Assembly: GCA_964476625.1 (NCBI GenBank)
Contig: CAYZBJ010000001.1
Coordinates: forward strand, 1-64,000
Reading direction: 5' to 3'
Origin: JAMLIN01 sp964476625
GTDB taxonomy: Bacteria > Pseudomonadota > Gammaproteobacteria > Burkholderiales > Burkholderiaceae_E
Length of the DNA: 64,000 nucleotides
The position numbers were made by a program, and so were the translations under genes. Each line of letters begins with the position of its first letter. Position 1 is the stretch's first letter. The notes under the pieces were generated by a model. The model searched no databases. It saw only the letters and a program-made list of their open reading frames with translations, and was not told the DNA's origin. Positions 34,156 through 42,817 of this stretch are shown here, one piece after another.

Positions 34156-35316
34156 ATGCGCCAAGCCGTCATCGTTTCATACGCCCGCACCGGCCTCGCC
34201 AAGGCCGGCCGCGGTGGCTTCAACAACACCTCGAACATGACCATGCTCGGTCACGCGATCGAGCATGCGGTCGCCCGCTCGAAGGTCGACCCGAAGGAAG
34301 TCGAGGACGTCATCGCCGGCTGCGTGGCGGCCTCGGGCAACGTCGCCCGCGCCGCGGCACTGCTGGCCGGCCTGCCGGTCACCACTGCCGGCGTGACCAT
34401 GCACCGCGCCTGCTCCTCGGGCCTGAACGCGATCACCCACGCCGCGCACATGGTGCTCAACGAGAACGTCCAGGTCGCCGTCGGCTGCGGCGTCGACTCG
34501 ATCAGCTACCAGGGCGGCGGCGGTGGCGGCAAGGATGACCGGCTCACCGACATGTATCCCGACTTCTGGATGCCGATGATCGATACCGCCGACGTCGTCG
34601 CCGCGCGCTACAACGTCAGCCGCGAATACCAGGACGAGTATTCGCTGCGCAGCCAGAAGCTGATGGCCGCCGCCCAGGAAGCCGGCAAGTTCAAGGACGA
34701 GATCATCCCGGTCAAGACCCGGATGAAGAAGGTCGACAAGGCCACCGGCGCCGAATCGATGGTCGACGTCGTGGTCGATCGTGACGAGTGCAACCGTCCC
34801 GATACCACCCTCGAGGGCCTCGCCAAGCTGCAGCCGGTCAAGGGCCCCGACAAGTTCGTCACCGCCGGCAACGCGAGCCAGCTCTCGGACGGCGCCGCCG
34901 CCGTCGTGGTGATGGAAGCGAAGGAAGCCGAGCGCCGTGGCCTGCAGCCGCTGGGGGCCTTCAAGGGCTGGGCGGTCGCCGGCTGCGAACCCGACGAGAT
35001 GGGCATCGGCCCGGTTTTCGCGATCCCCAAGCTGCTCAAGAACCACGGCCTGAAGATCGACGACATCGACCTGTGGGAACTGAACGAAGCCTTCGCGAGC
35101 CAGTGCCTCTACAGCCGTGACAAGCTCGGCATCAACCCCGACATCTACAACGTCAACGGCGGCTCGATCGCGATCGGCCATCCCTTCGGCATGACCGGCG
35201 CGCGCCTGACCGGCCATGTGCTGATGGAAGGCAAGCGCCGGGGCGCGAAGAACGTCGTGGTGTCGATGTGCATCGGCGGCGGCATGGGTGCCGCGGGGCT
35301 GTTCGAAGTCTTCTGA
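34156..35316 (+). CDS. Thiolase family protein (acetyl-CoA C-acyltransferase)
   Basis: 386 aa, complete catalytic set: nucleophile Cys86 in TMHRACSSGLNAI, WELNEAFAS, His in NGGSIAIGHPFGMTGAR, and the second Cys in VSMCIGGGMGAAGLFEVF. It cleaves 3-ketoacyl-CoA with CoA, or condenses acetyl-CoA in reverse. The gene stands alone, with an AT-poor 126-base leader after the REP-like repeat and a strong terminator after it. Lys/Asp-rich composition suggests high expression. Chain-length preference cannot be read. Confidence 0.95.
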   Translation: MRQAVIVSYARTGLAKAGRGGFNNTSNMTMLGHAIEHAVARSKVDPKEVEDVIAGCVAASGNVARAAALLAGLPVTTAGVTMHRACSSGLNAITHAAHMVLNENVQVAVGCGVDSISYQGGGGGGKDDRLTDMYPDFWMPMIDTADVVAARYNVSREYQDEYSLRSQKLMAAAQEAGKFKDEIIPVKTRMKKVDKATGAESMVDVVVDRDECNRPDTTLEGLAKLQPVKGPDKFVTAGNASQLSDGAAAVVVMEAKEAERRGLQPLGAFKGWAVAGCEPDEMGIGPVFAIPKLLKNHGLKIDDIDLWELNEAFASQCLYSRDKLGINPDIYNVNGGSIAIGHPFGMTGARLTGHVLMEGKRRGAKNVVVSMCIGGGMGAAGLFEVF

Positions 35317-35322
35317 TCACTG

Positions 35323-35388
35323 CCGGCGCCCGCGGGCGCCGGTCGTCGGGGGCGTCCGGTCGCTGCCGCGACCGGGCGTCTTTTTTTT
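35323..35388 (+). terminator. Rho-independent terminator after the thiolase
   Basis: First a 20-base perfect palindrome (35323-35342, CCGGCGCCCG and its complement). Then a second hairpin follows: stem 35351-35363 pairs with 35368-35380 over a TGCC loop, 13 pairs with two G-U wobbles, directly followed by eight T (35381-35388). The second hairpin with the T-run is a textbook intrinsic terminator for the plus-strand thiolase. Confidence 0.88.
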
Positions 35389-35398
35389 CGTGCCGCAG

Positions 35399-35809
35399 TC
35401 AGGCCGATGCCTTCGGCTCCCAGGGATCGAGCAGCGCCACGCCCATCGGCGCGAAGTCGTCCACATTGCGCGTGACCAGCGTCATGCCGTGTACCAGCGC
35501 GGTGGCTGCGACCAGCCCGTCCCGATAAGGACGCGGGTCGGGAACGTGTAGCGTGGCGCTACGACGCGCCACGGCCGTGTCGATCGGCAGGATTCTGTGG
35601 GCGAAGCTCGACAATACCTGCCCCTCCAACCACGCTCGTAGCAAGGCGCCCTGGGCTGGGTCACGGCGCTCGGTCTGCAGGACGCCGATCTCCAGTTCCC
35701 GCACGACGATGACCGAAAGAAAGAGGCTCGCACCGGACATTCCATGTGTGCCGGCAAGAACCCCAACTGGATTGGACTTCAGCCAGCACAACCTCCTGTC
35801 TGATCTCAT
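35399..35809 (-). pseudogene. PIN-domain (FitB/VapC-like) toxin, N-terminally damaged
   Basis: 136 codons. From SLFLSVIVVRELEIGVLQTE on, the sequence is a good FitB-type PIN domain, with HRILPIDTAVARR, YRDGLVAATALVHGMTLVTRN and DFAPMGVALLDPWEP. The usual opening strand with the first catalytic Asp (LDTNVxSELRK in the family) is missing; the N-terminus reads MRSDRRLCWLKSNPVG. A short out-of-frame deletion there is the simplest explanation. No antitoxin gene is next to it, because the RND pump gene ends at 35806. Probably inactive. Confidence 0.7.
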
Positions 35810-38800
35810 CCCCCGGAGGTATCAGCCGGCGCTTTCCCGCGCCGGCCGGTCAGTTTCTCGGACGCCTGCTCGACGAGCCGGTAGAACAGCGGCACGAAGA
35901 TGATCGCGATCACGGTCGCGCCGAGCATCCCGCCGATCACGCCGGTGCCGATCGAATGCCGGCTGTTCGCGCCGGCGCCGGTGGCGACCGCCAGCGGCAG
36001 GACCCCCATGATGAACGCCAGCGAGGTCATCACGATCGGGCGGAAACGCAGCCGCGCCGCATTGACCGCCGCCTCCCGGATCGACTTGCCTTCGTTGCGG
36101 CTGAGCACCGCGAACTCGACGATCAGGATCGCGTTCTTCGCCGCCAGGCCGATCAGCACCAGCATGCCGACCTGGAAGTAGAGATCCACGTTCAGCCCGC
36201 GCAACCAGATCGCGAGGATCGCCCCGAACACCGCGAAGGGCACCGCGGTCACCACCGCCAGCGGGAGTGACCAGCGCTCGTACTGCGCCGCGAGGATCAG
36301 GAAGACCATCAGGATGCCGAAGATGAAGGCGAGCTGCCCGGTGCCGCTCGCCTGCAGTTCCTGGTAGGCCGATCCGGTCCAGCCGATCTGGTACTCGTTC
36401 GACAGCACCTCGGCCGACACCGCCTGCATCGCCGCGATCGCCTGCCCCGAGCTGAATCCCGGCGCCGGGTTGCCCATGATCTTGGCCGCCGGGAAGACGT
36501 TGAAGCGCTCGATCAGGTCCGGGCCCCGGCTGCGCCTGGCCTCCACCAGGGTCGACAGCGGGACCATGTGACCATCGTCGGAGCGCACGAACACCTGCTT
36601 GAGGTCCTCGGCGCTGGCGCGAAACGGCGCCTCGGACTGCAGGTTGACCTGGTAGTTGCGTCCGAACAGGGTGAAGTCGTTGACGTAGAGCGCGCCGAAG
36701 GTGCTCTGCATCGCTTCGTAGACGGTATTGATCGGTACCCGAAGCGCGCGCGCCTTCTCCCGGTCGACATGCATGTCGTAGCTCGGGATCTGGGTGCTCA
36801 AGGTGGTGCGCACCGCCGACAGCTCGGGCCGCGCGTTGGCGGCGGCGACCAGTTTCTGCGCCACCGCCTCGATCTCCGCGGGCGGCGCGGCGACCCGGCT
36901 CTGCAGGTAGGCCTCGAAACCGCCGGTGGTCGACATGCCGGTGATCGGCGGCGGATTGAAGGCAACCACGTTGGCCTCGGGAATGCCGGCGCCGATCGCC
37001 AACACCCGCTGGACGAAGGAGAACGAGTCCTCGCCCGGCCCGGTACGCTCGCTCCAGTCCTTGAGCGTGATGAACGAGGCCCCGCCATAGCTCTTGAGCG
37101 CGCCGGCGAGCAGGTCGTAGCCGGCGAAGCTGGTCATCCCGCCCACCAGCCCGGTGTCGAGCACCTGGTCCGTGAAGCCGTCCATCGCACCGCGGGTGCG
37201 CGAGAGCGCCGCGGCCGCCGGCAGCTGGGTGACCGCGATCACATAGCCCTGGTCCTCTTCGGGCACGAGGCTGCCGGGCACCCGGTCGAACAGCATGACG
37301 GTCACGCCGATCATGGCGGCGAACAGCACTGTGCCCAGCACCGCGCGCTTGAGCAGGAAGTTCACGCTGCCGAGGTAGCCGCGGGTCACCCGGTCGAAGA
37401 AGCGATTGAACCAGCGAAACGGCGCGATCGGCTCGGCATGCACCGGCTTGAGGATCAGCGCGCACAAGGCCGGGGTCAGGGTGAGGGCGACGATTCCCGA
37501 GATGATCACCGAGACCGCGATGGTGATCGCGAACTGCCGGTACATCACCCCCGTCAGGCCCTCGAGGAAGCCGACCGGGATGAACACCGCCGCCAGCACC
37601 AGCACGATCGCGATGACCGGCCCGGTGACCTCTTCCATGGCCTTGATCGCCGCCTGGCGCGGCGGGAGCTTCTGCTCGCTCATGATGCGCTCGACGTTCT
37701 CGAGCACCACGATGGCGTCGTCGACCACGATCCCGATCGCGAGGATCATGCCGAACAGGGTGAGCAGGTTGATCGAGAAGCCGAGCAGGTACATGCCGGC
37801 AAAGGTGCCGACCAGCGAGACCGGGATCGCCAGCAGCGGAATCAGGGTCGCGCGCCAGTTCTGCAGGAACACGAAGACCACCACCACGACCAGCAGCAGG
37901 GCCTCGATGAAGGTCTTGATGACCTCGTCGATCGAGACTTCGACGAAGCGGGTGGTGGTGAAGGGAATGGTGTAGGTGAGGTCGGCGGGGAATCGCGCCG
38001 CGATCTCCTCGACCTGGACCCGCACCGCCGCCATGGTGTCGATCGCGTTGGCGCCGGGCTGCAGGTAGAGCGCGACCGGCACCGTCGGCTCGCCATTGAA
38101 GGTTGCGGTGAACTGGTAGTTCTGGGCGCCGAGCTCGAGCCGGGCGACGTCGCGCAGGCGCAGCGCCGAGCCATCCGGGTTCGAGCGCACGATGATGTCC
38201 TCGAACTCCGCGACCTGCGAAAGCTGCCCCTGCATGGTGACGCCGTAGGTGAACTCCACGCCGTCGCCGGCCGGCTCGGCGCCGAGCGAGCCCACCGAGG
38301 CCTGGGTGTTCTGCTCGCGCAGCACCCGGACGATGTCGCTCGGCGTCAGGGCGAACTCCGCGAGCTTGGCCGGATTGAGCCAGATGCGCATCGAGTAGTT
38401 GGCGGCGCCGAACAGGGCCGCATCGCCGATGCCGGGCACCCGCTTCAGCTCGTCGATCATGTTGAGCAGCGCGTAGTTGCTCATGAACAGGCGGTCGTAG
38501 CTGCCGCCCGGCGAGGACAGCGCGATCATCGCGAGGATCGAGCTCGAGCGCTTCTGCACGGTGACGCCCTGCTGGCGCACCTGCTCGGGCAGGCGCGCGA
38601 GCGCGGCCGAAACCCGGTTGTTGACGTCGATCGTCGCCTGGTCGGGATCGGTGCCGATGTCGAAGTACACCGACATGCGCATCGAGCCGGCATCGGAACT
38701 GGCCGAGCGCATGTAGATCATGCCGTCGACGCCGTTGACCTGCTGTTCGATCGGCGCGGCCACCGTCTCGGAAATGGTCTGGGCGCTGGCGCCCGGATAG

Positions 38801-38946
38801 CGCGCCTGCACCACCACTTCGGGCGGCACGATCGACGGGTACTGCTCGACCGGTAGCGCGAACATCGATCCGATGCCGGCGAGCATGATCACGACCGACA
38901 GGACCGTCGCGAACACCGGGCGGTCGATGAAGAAGCGCGAGATCAC
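35806..38946 (-). CDS. RND multidrug efflux transporter, inner-membrane pump (HAE1 type)
   Basis: 1046 aa, full length for AcrB/MexB-like pumps. It opens MISRFFIDRPVFATVLSVVI. Proton-relay residues are kept: Asp-Asp in GIVVDDAIVVLENVERIM and Lys in GLAAKNAILIVEFAVL. The docking and pore domains, with FNPPPITGMSTTGGFEAYLQ, indicate broad-substrate HAE1 pumps. The start is GTG at 38946, overlapping the adaptor stop by GTGA. No outer-membrane channel gene is present, so a TolC/OprM-like protein from elsewhere would be used. Confidence 0.96.
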   Translation of the reverse strand: MISRFFIDRPVFATVLSVVIMLAGIGSMFALPVEQYPSIVPPEVVVQARYPGASAQTISETVAAPIEQQVNGVDGMIYMRSASSDAGSMRMSVYFDIGTDPDQATIDVNNRVSAALARLPEQVRQQGVTVQKRSSSILAMIALSSPGGSYDRLFMSNYALLNMIDELKRVPGIGDAALFGAANYSMRIWLNPAKLAEFALTPSDIVRVLREQNTQASVGSLGAEPAGDGVEFTYGVTMQGQLSQVAEFEDIIVRSNPDGSALRLRDVARLELGAQNYQFTATFNGEPTVPVALYLQPGANAIDTMAAVRVQVEEIAARFPADLTYTIPFTTTRFVEVSIDEVIKTFIEALLLVVVVVFVFLQNWRATLIPLLAIPVSLVGTFAGMYLLGFSINLLTLFGMILAIGIVVDDAIVVLENVERIMSEQKLPPRQAAIKAMEEVTGPVIAIVLVLAAVFIPVGFLEGLTGVMYRQFAITIAVSVIISGIVALTLTPALCALILKPVHAEPIAPFRWFNRFFDRVTRGYLGSVNFLLKRAVLGTVLFAAMIGVTVMLFDRVPGSLVPEEDQGYVIAVTQLPAAAALSRTRGAMDGFTDQVLDTGLVGGMTSFAGYDLLAGALKSYGGASFITLKDWSERTGPGEDSFSFVQRVLAIGAGIPEANVVAFNPPPITGMSTTGGFEAYLQSRVAAPPAEIEAVAQKLVAAANARPELSAVRTTLSTQIPSYDMHVDREKARALRVPINTVYEAMQSTFGALYVNDFTLFGRNYQVNLQSEAPFRASAEDLKQVFVRSDDGHMVPLSTLVEARRSRGPDLIERFNVFPAAKIMGNPAPGFSSGQAIAAMQAVSAEVLSNEYQIGWTGSAYQELQASGTGQLAFIFGILMVFLILAAQYERWSLPLAVVTAVPFAVFGAILAIWLRGLNVDLYFQVGMLVLIGLAAKNAILIVEFAVLSRNEGKSIREAAVNAARLRFRPIVMTSLAFIMGVLPLAVATGAGANSRHSIGTGVIGGMLGATVIAIIFVPLFYRLVEQASEKLTGRRGKAPADTSGG

Positions 38947-40277
38947 CGGGCGCTCCCGGCGTCGTTGCCGCTGCCAGCCTTGCTCGCGCCGCCCGCCCCG
39001 TCTCTTGCCCCTTCGCCCGCCCCGCCGCCCGCCCCGCCACCTGCCGCCGGGGTTGCCGCAGCGCCCGGCGCCGCGGGCTGTCCTTCGCGGACTTCGCTGC
39101 CTGGTTTCACGCTGCCGATGCCGTCGACCACGATCCGCTCGCCGGCCTTCAGGCCGTCCTGGATCGCCTGGCCCTGCTCGGTGACCGCACCGAGCCTGAC
39201 CGGGCGGGTCTGGGCCACGGACTTGTCGTCGAGCACATAGACGCTCGGGCCGAGCGGTCCCTCGATGACGGCCTTGGGCGGCACCACGATGGCATCGGCC
39301 ACCGTCAGGCCGAGCACCGAGATCCGCACGAACTGGCCGGGCACCAGCACTCCTTGTGCGTTGGGGAACACCGCGCGGGCCTGGACGGTGCCGGTCTGCG
39401 CATCGACGTTGGCTGCCATGTAGTCGATTTCGCCCTCGGCCTCGTGGGCCGTGCCGTCGGACAGGAGCACCCGGGCATGCGGCCGGTTCTTGCCGGCGGC
39501 GCCGACGAAGCCGAACTGGCGTCGCTGCGCCAGGGCGTCGGCTTCGGAAGTCGAGAACAGGACATGCACCGGATCGAGCTGGCGGATGGTGGTCAGCAAG
39601 GTGCCGGCCTCGACCAGGTTGCCTGGCGAAACCGCCTGCAGGCCAGTGACGCCAGCGATCGGTGCGATCACCCGGGTGTAGCCGAGGTTGATGGTCGCGG
39701 TTCGGCGGGCCGCTTCCGCGGTGGCCAGCGCCGCCTGCGCGAGTTCCAGCGCGGAGCGCGACTCGTCATGCTGCCGGGCGCTGACCGTGTTCGACTTGAA
39801 GAGCGACTCCATGCGCTGCCATTCGCGCTGCGCCTGGCGAAGGTCCGCCCGGGCGCGCTCGCGCTCGGCCTCGGCCTGCGCCATGCGCGCCTCGTACGGC
39901 GCCGGGTCGATCTCGAAGAGCACCGCGCCTGCCTTGACGCTGGCGCCTTCGTCGTACTTGCGCTCGCGCAGGATGCCGGCGACCTGGGCGCGCACTTCGA
40001 CCTCGTTGACCGCGCGTACCCGGGCCGGATAAATGCGCTCGAGCGTGGCCGTGCGCGGCTCGACGACCACGGTCGACACCACCGCCGGCGCTGCCGCGGG
40101 CGCGGGCGGAGCCGCGGCGTCCTTGTCGGCGCAGCCGGCGGCGACCGCGGCCAGCAGGGCAAGGCCTGCCATGCCGGATCGGCGCGCCGCGCCGGATCGC
40201 CACATGCCCGGTCGCCGCGCGCCGGATCGCGGCGCGGCGCCCTGCGCCAGCCATCGCATGAGCCCTGTCCGATGCAT
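38943..40277 (-). CDS. RND efflux periplasmic adaptor (membrane fusion lipoprotein)
   Basis: 444 aa. The N-terminal signal ends in a lipobox (AVAAGC, then ADKDAAA), so the protein is a lipoprotein in the periplasm. Barrel-sandwich and hairpin parts follow: EVEVRAQVAGILRERKYDEG, the coiled-coil hairpin about 130-195, and GYTRVIAPIAGVTG. The last 40 residues are a Gly/Ala-rich tail. ATG 40277 has GGAGACAAGG just upstream; ATG 40259 is an alternative. The gene is divergent from the TetR regulator across a palindromic operator. Confidence 0.95.
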   Translation of the reverse strand: MHRTGLMRWLAQGAAPRSGARRPGMWRSGAARRSGMAGLALLAAVAAGCADKDAAAPPAPAAAPAVVSTVVVEPRTATLERIYPARVRAVNEVEVRAQVAGILRERKYDEGASVKAGAVLFEIDPAPYEARMAQAEAERERARADLRQAQREWQRMESLFKSNTVSARQHDESRSALELAQAALATAEAARRTATINLGYTRVIAPIAGVTGLQAVSPGNLVEAGTLLTTIRQLDPVHVLFSTSEADALAQRRQFGFVGAAGKNRPHARVLLSDGTAHEAEGEIDYMAANVDAQTGTVQARAVFPNAQGVLVPGQFVRISVLGLTVADAIVVPPKAVIEGPLGPSVYVLDDKSVAQTRPVRLGAVTEQGQAIQDGLKAGERIVVDGIGSVKPGSEVREGQPAAPGAAATPAAGGGAGGGAGEGARDGAGGASKAGSGNDAGSAR

Positions 40278-40335
40278 CCTTGTCTCCACCGCCTGGAACA
40301 CGGCGTACCTGCCCGGTCGATGAAGTATCGGCCAG

Positions 40336-40355
40336 CATACAGACGCGCATGTATG
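40336..40355. promoter_or_regulatory. Palindromic TetR operator between efflux operon and repressor
   Basis: CATACA and TGTATG separated by eight bases (40336-40355), 16 of 20 positions symmetric. It lies in the 94-base space between the divergent adaptor gene and the TetR gene. Half-sites of the ATACA/TGTAT type are typical of AcrR/TtgR/BpeR repressors. A site here can shut both promoters. The following AT-rich bases (TTGGTATTGTATCGC) may carry the -10 of the TetR gene. Confidence 0.7.
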
Positions 40356-40371
40356 TTGGTATTGTATCGCC

Positions 40372-41010
40372 ATGGCCAGACGAACACGCGCCCAGGCCGA
40401 GGCCACGCGCGACCTGTTGCTCGATGCCGCCGAACAGGTCCTGTTCGAGCGCGGCTATGCGAACACCTCGCTCGAGCAGATTGCCCGCCACGCCGGCATG
40501 ACCCGCGGGGCGATCTACTGGCATTTCCGCGACAAGGCCGATGTGTTCAACGCGCTCGCCCTGCGGGTGAGCTTCCCGCTCGACGAGCTGGTCGAGCGGC
40601 TCGGGCAGGAACCTTCGGCCCGGCCGCTGGCCACCCTGCGCGCCATCTGCCTGTACGCCCTGCACGACCTCGCCCACGATCCCCGCCGCCAGCGCGTCTA
40701 CACCATCCTGCTCCACCGGCTCGAGAAGACGCCGGCCTCGGTCGCGGCGCTGGCCCATATCCAGGAAGTCGAGGACCGGGCGCTGGATCGCTTCGAGCAA
40801 CTCTTCACGCAGGCACGCGAGGCCGGCGACATGGCCGCCTCGATGTCACCGCGAACCGCCGCCTGGGCGTTGCAGACCTACGTACGCGGCATCTACAGTA
40901 GCTGGCTGCGCGAACCCGCGTCCTTTCCCCTCGAAGACAGCGCCGAGGCACTGCTCGACGTCTTCTTCCGGGGCCTGCCAGTCCAGGCGGCGCCCACCGA
41001 CGCCGACTGA
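40372..41010 (+). CDS. TetR-family repressor of the RND pump (AcrR/TtgR-like)
   Basis: 212 aa. The N-terminal HTH (about 10-57: LLLDAAEQVLFERGYANTSL, then IARHAGMTRGAIYWHFRDKA) is the AcrR/TtgR form. The ligand domain C-terminal part keeps the usual length and the AcrR-type C-terminal fold (residues 60-205). Position and orientation divergent from the adaptor gene, with a palindrome between, argue for local repression that is relieved by a drug or solvent. Expressed from its own promoter. Confidence 0.94.
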   Translation: MARRTRAQAEATRDLLLDAAEQVLFERGYANTSLEQIARHAGMTRGAIYWHFRDKADVFNALALRVSFPLDELVERLGQEPSARPLATLRAICLYALHDLAHDPRRQRVYTILLHRLEKTPASVAALAHIQEVEDRALDRFEQLFTQAREAGDMAASMSPRTAAWALQTYVRGIYSSWLREPASFPLEDSAEALLDVFFRGLPVQAAPTDAD

Positions 41011-41036
41011 ACCCGCTCCCGCGTCCGCCGGAGGAC

Positions 41037-42242
41037 ATGATGAGCAATCGCTCCAGCCCTGGCCCCGGGCCTGGCCCCCGCCCCGATCGCGGCGCGCCCG
41101 CCGCGATCGTGATCGGCGCCGGACCGGCCGGGCTGGCGAGCGCGGCCTGCCTGTCGCGACGCGGCATCGCGGCGCGGGTGTTCGAGCAGGCCGCCAACGT
41201 CGGCTCGACATGGCGTTCCCACTACGACCGGCTCCACCTGCATACGGTGAAGTCGCACTCGGCGCTGCCGGGCCTGGCGTTTCCCGCCGACGTCCCGAAA
41301 TACCCGTCGCGCCACGAAGTGATCGCCTACCTCGAAGCCTATGCGCGACACCATCGGATCGCACCGGAGTTCGGCGAGCCGGTGGTCGCGGTGCTGCCCA
41401 CCGGCGAGGGCTGGCGGGTCGTCACGGCGAGCGGGATCGATGTCCACGCCCACGCGGTCGTCGTCGCGACCGGCGCGAACCGGGTGCCGCGCATGCCGAC
41501 CTTTCCCGGCCAGGAAGGCTTCGGCGGCCGGGTACTGCACAGCCGCGACTACCGCAACGCCGATGCCTTCGCCGGGCAGCGGGTCCTGGTGGTCGGCATG
41601 GGCAATACCGGCGCCGAGATCGCGCTCGACCTCGCCGAACGGGGCATCACCGCGACATTGGCGGTGCGCTCGCCGCTCAACATCGTGCGGCGTGACGTCC
41701 TCGGCAGACCGACCCAGCTGACCTCGATCATGCTCGACCGGCTGCCGCCGCGCGTGGGCGAACCGGTAGCCAGATTCCTGCGCGACCTGACCGTCGGCGA
41801 CCTCGGTCGCTGGGGCATCACGACCGCTCAGCAGTCGCCGCTGCGCCAGTTGCGCCTCGAAGGGCGCACCCCCGTCATCGACATCGGTACCGTCGCCGCG
41901 ATCCGGCGCGGCGAGATCCTGGTGCGGCCGGGCATCGAACGCTTCGAGGCCGATGGGATCGTATTCACCGACGGCCGCACCGAGCGCTTCGACACGGTGC
42001 TGATGGCGACCGGCTTCGAACCGGCCGTGCAGGCGATGTTCCCGGCGACCCGGCTGCCGCTCGATGCGGGCGGGCTGCCGCTCGAGACGGTCGGCCGCGG
42101 CGATCGCAGCGGGCTCGGCTTCGTCGGCTTCGACACCCGCCAGGCCGGCGGACTGTTGCGCACCATCGCGGCGCAGGCCGAGGAAGTCGCCCAGGCACTG
42201 GCCGCGCGCCAGGGAGTGACCGCCGCCGAGCCACTCGGCTGA
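41037..42242 (+). CDS. Flavin-containing monooxygenase-like protein
   Basis: 401 aa. The FAD-binding Rossmann motif is GAGPAGLASA, and the NADP-binding one is VVGMGNTGAEIALDLAERG. The FMO fingerprint F-x-G-x3-H-x3-Y is met by FGGRVLHSRDY. The C-terminal ATGFEP motif (MATGFEPAVQAM) is present. It is thus of the YUCCA/FMO group, oxidising an amine, sulfide or keto acid with NADPH and O2. The start is the first of two adjacent ATGs; GGAGG precedes it. It is followed by a MaoC-type protein and a hydrolase on the same strand. Confidence 0.88.
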   Translation: MMSNRSSPGPGPGPRPDRGAPAAIVIGAGPAGLASAACLSRRGIAARVFEQAANVGSTWRSHYDRLHLHTVKSHSALPGLAFPADVPKYPSRHEVIAYLEAYARHHRIAPEFGEPVVAVLPTGEGWRVVTASGIDVHAHAVVVATGANRVPRMPTFPGQEGFGGRVLHSRDYRNADAFAGQRVLVVGMGNTGAEIALDLAERGITATLAVRSPLNIVRRDVLGRPTQLTSIMLDRLPPRVGEPVARFLRDLTVGDLGRWGITTAQQSPLRQLRLEGRTPVIDIGTVAAIRRGEILVRPGIERFEADGIVFTDGRTERFDTVLMATGFEPAVQAMFPATRLPLDAGGLPLETVGRGDRSGLGFVGFDTRQAGGLLRTIAAQAEEVAQALAARQGVTAAEPLG

Positions 42243-42275
42243 GATCAGACCTTCCACCCCAAGGACCCACAGCGA

Positions 42276-42764
42276 ATGAGCACCCCCGCCCCCGCCCCCG
42301 ACCTCCCCCTGCTCGGCCAGGGGTTCCACTGGCAGGACCTGCATATCGGCCAGCGCATGCGCACCTACCGGCGCACCGTCACCGAAACCGACCTGGTGAA
42401 CTTCACCGGCGTGACCGGCATGCTCGAGGCGATCTTCATCGATGCCGAATTCGACGGCGGCGCGATCGTCGGCCGCCCGGTACCCGGCGCCCTGACCTAC
42501 TGCCTCATCGAGGGCCTGCTGCTGCAGTCGATGATCCAGGGCACTGGCCTGGCGATGCTCGAACTGGTCCAGCACATCCATGCGCCGGTCGTGGTGGGCG
42601 ACACGATCAGCGCGCAGGTCGAAGTCACCGGCATCCGACCGACATCGAAGCACAACCGCGCAATCGTCGACTCGACGATCGAAGTCTTCAATCAGCACGG
42701 CACGAAAGTGATGACCTACACCGCCAAGCGGATGCTGGCAGGCCGGCCAGGTGCAGCAGCCTGA
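42276..42764 (+). CDS. MaoC-type dehydratase/hydratase (single hot-dog)
   Basis: 162 aa. FHWQDLHIGQRMRTYRRTVT, then TDLVNFTGVTGMLEAIFIDA, is the MaoC substrate-binding helix region. ALTYCLIEGLLLQSMIQGTG and VVVGDTISAQVEVTGIRPT complete the hot-dog fold. The usual Asp-x4-His hydratase motif is not obvious (LEAIFID instead of NPxH), so it may hydrate a special CoA ester or have lost the activity. It lies 33 bases after the FMO gene. Confidence 0.82.
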   Translation: MSTPAPAPDLPLLGQGFHWQDLHIGQRMRTYRRTVTETDLVNFTGVTGMLEAIFIDAEFDGGAIVGRPVPGALTYCLIEGLLLQSMIQGTGLAMLELVQHIHAPVVVGDTISAQVEVTGIRPTSKHNRAIVDSTIEVFNQHGTKVMTYTAKRMLAGRPGAAA

Positions 42765-42817
42765 AGCAAAGCCCGGCGCAAGCATCCGCCGCGGACCACC
42801 ATGACCCGAGTCCCATC

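Noticed and set aside
35323..35342. Palindrome as a separate operator
   Set aside because: It lies directly after the thiolase stop and before a T-run hairpin, so it is better seen as part of the terminator region.
36568..38856. 762-codon plus-strand frame opposite the RND pump
   Set aside because: Antisense shadow; rich in His, Glu, Arg and Gly without domains.
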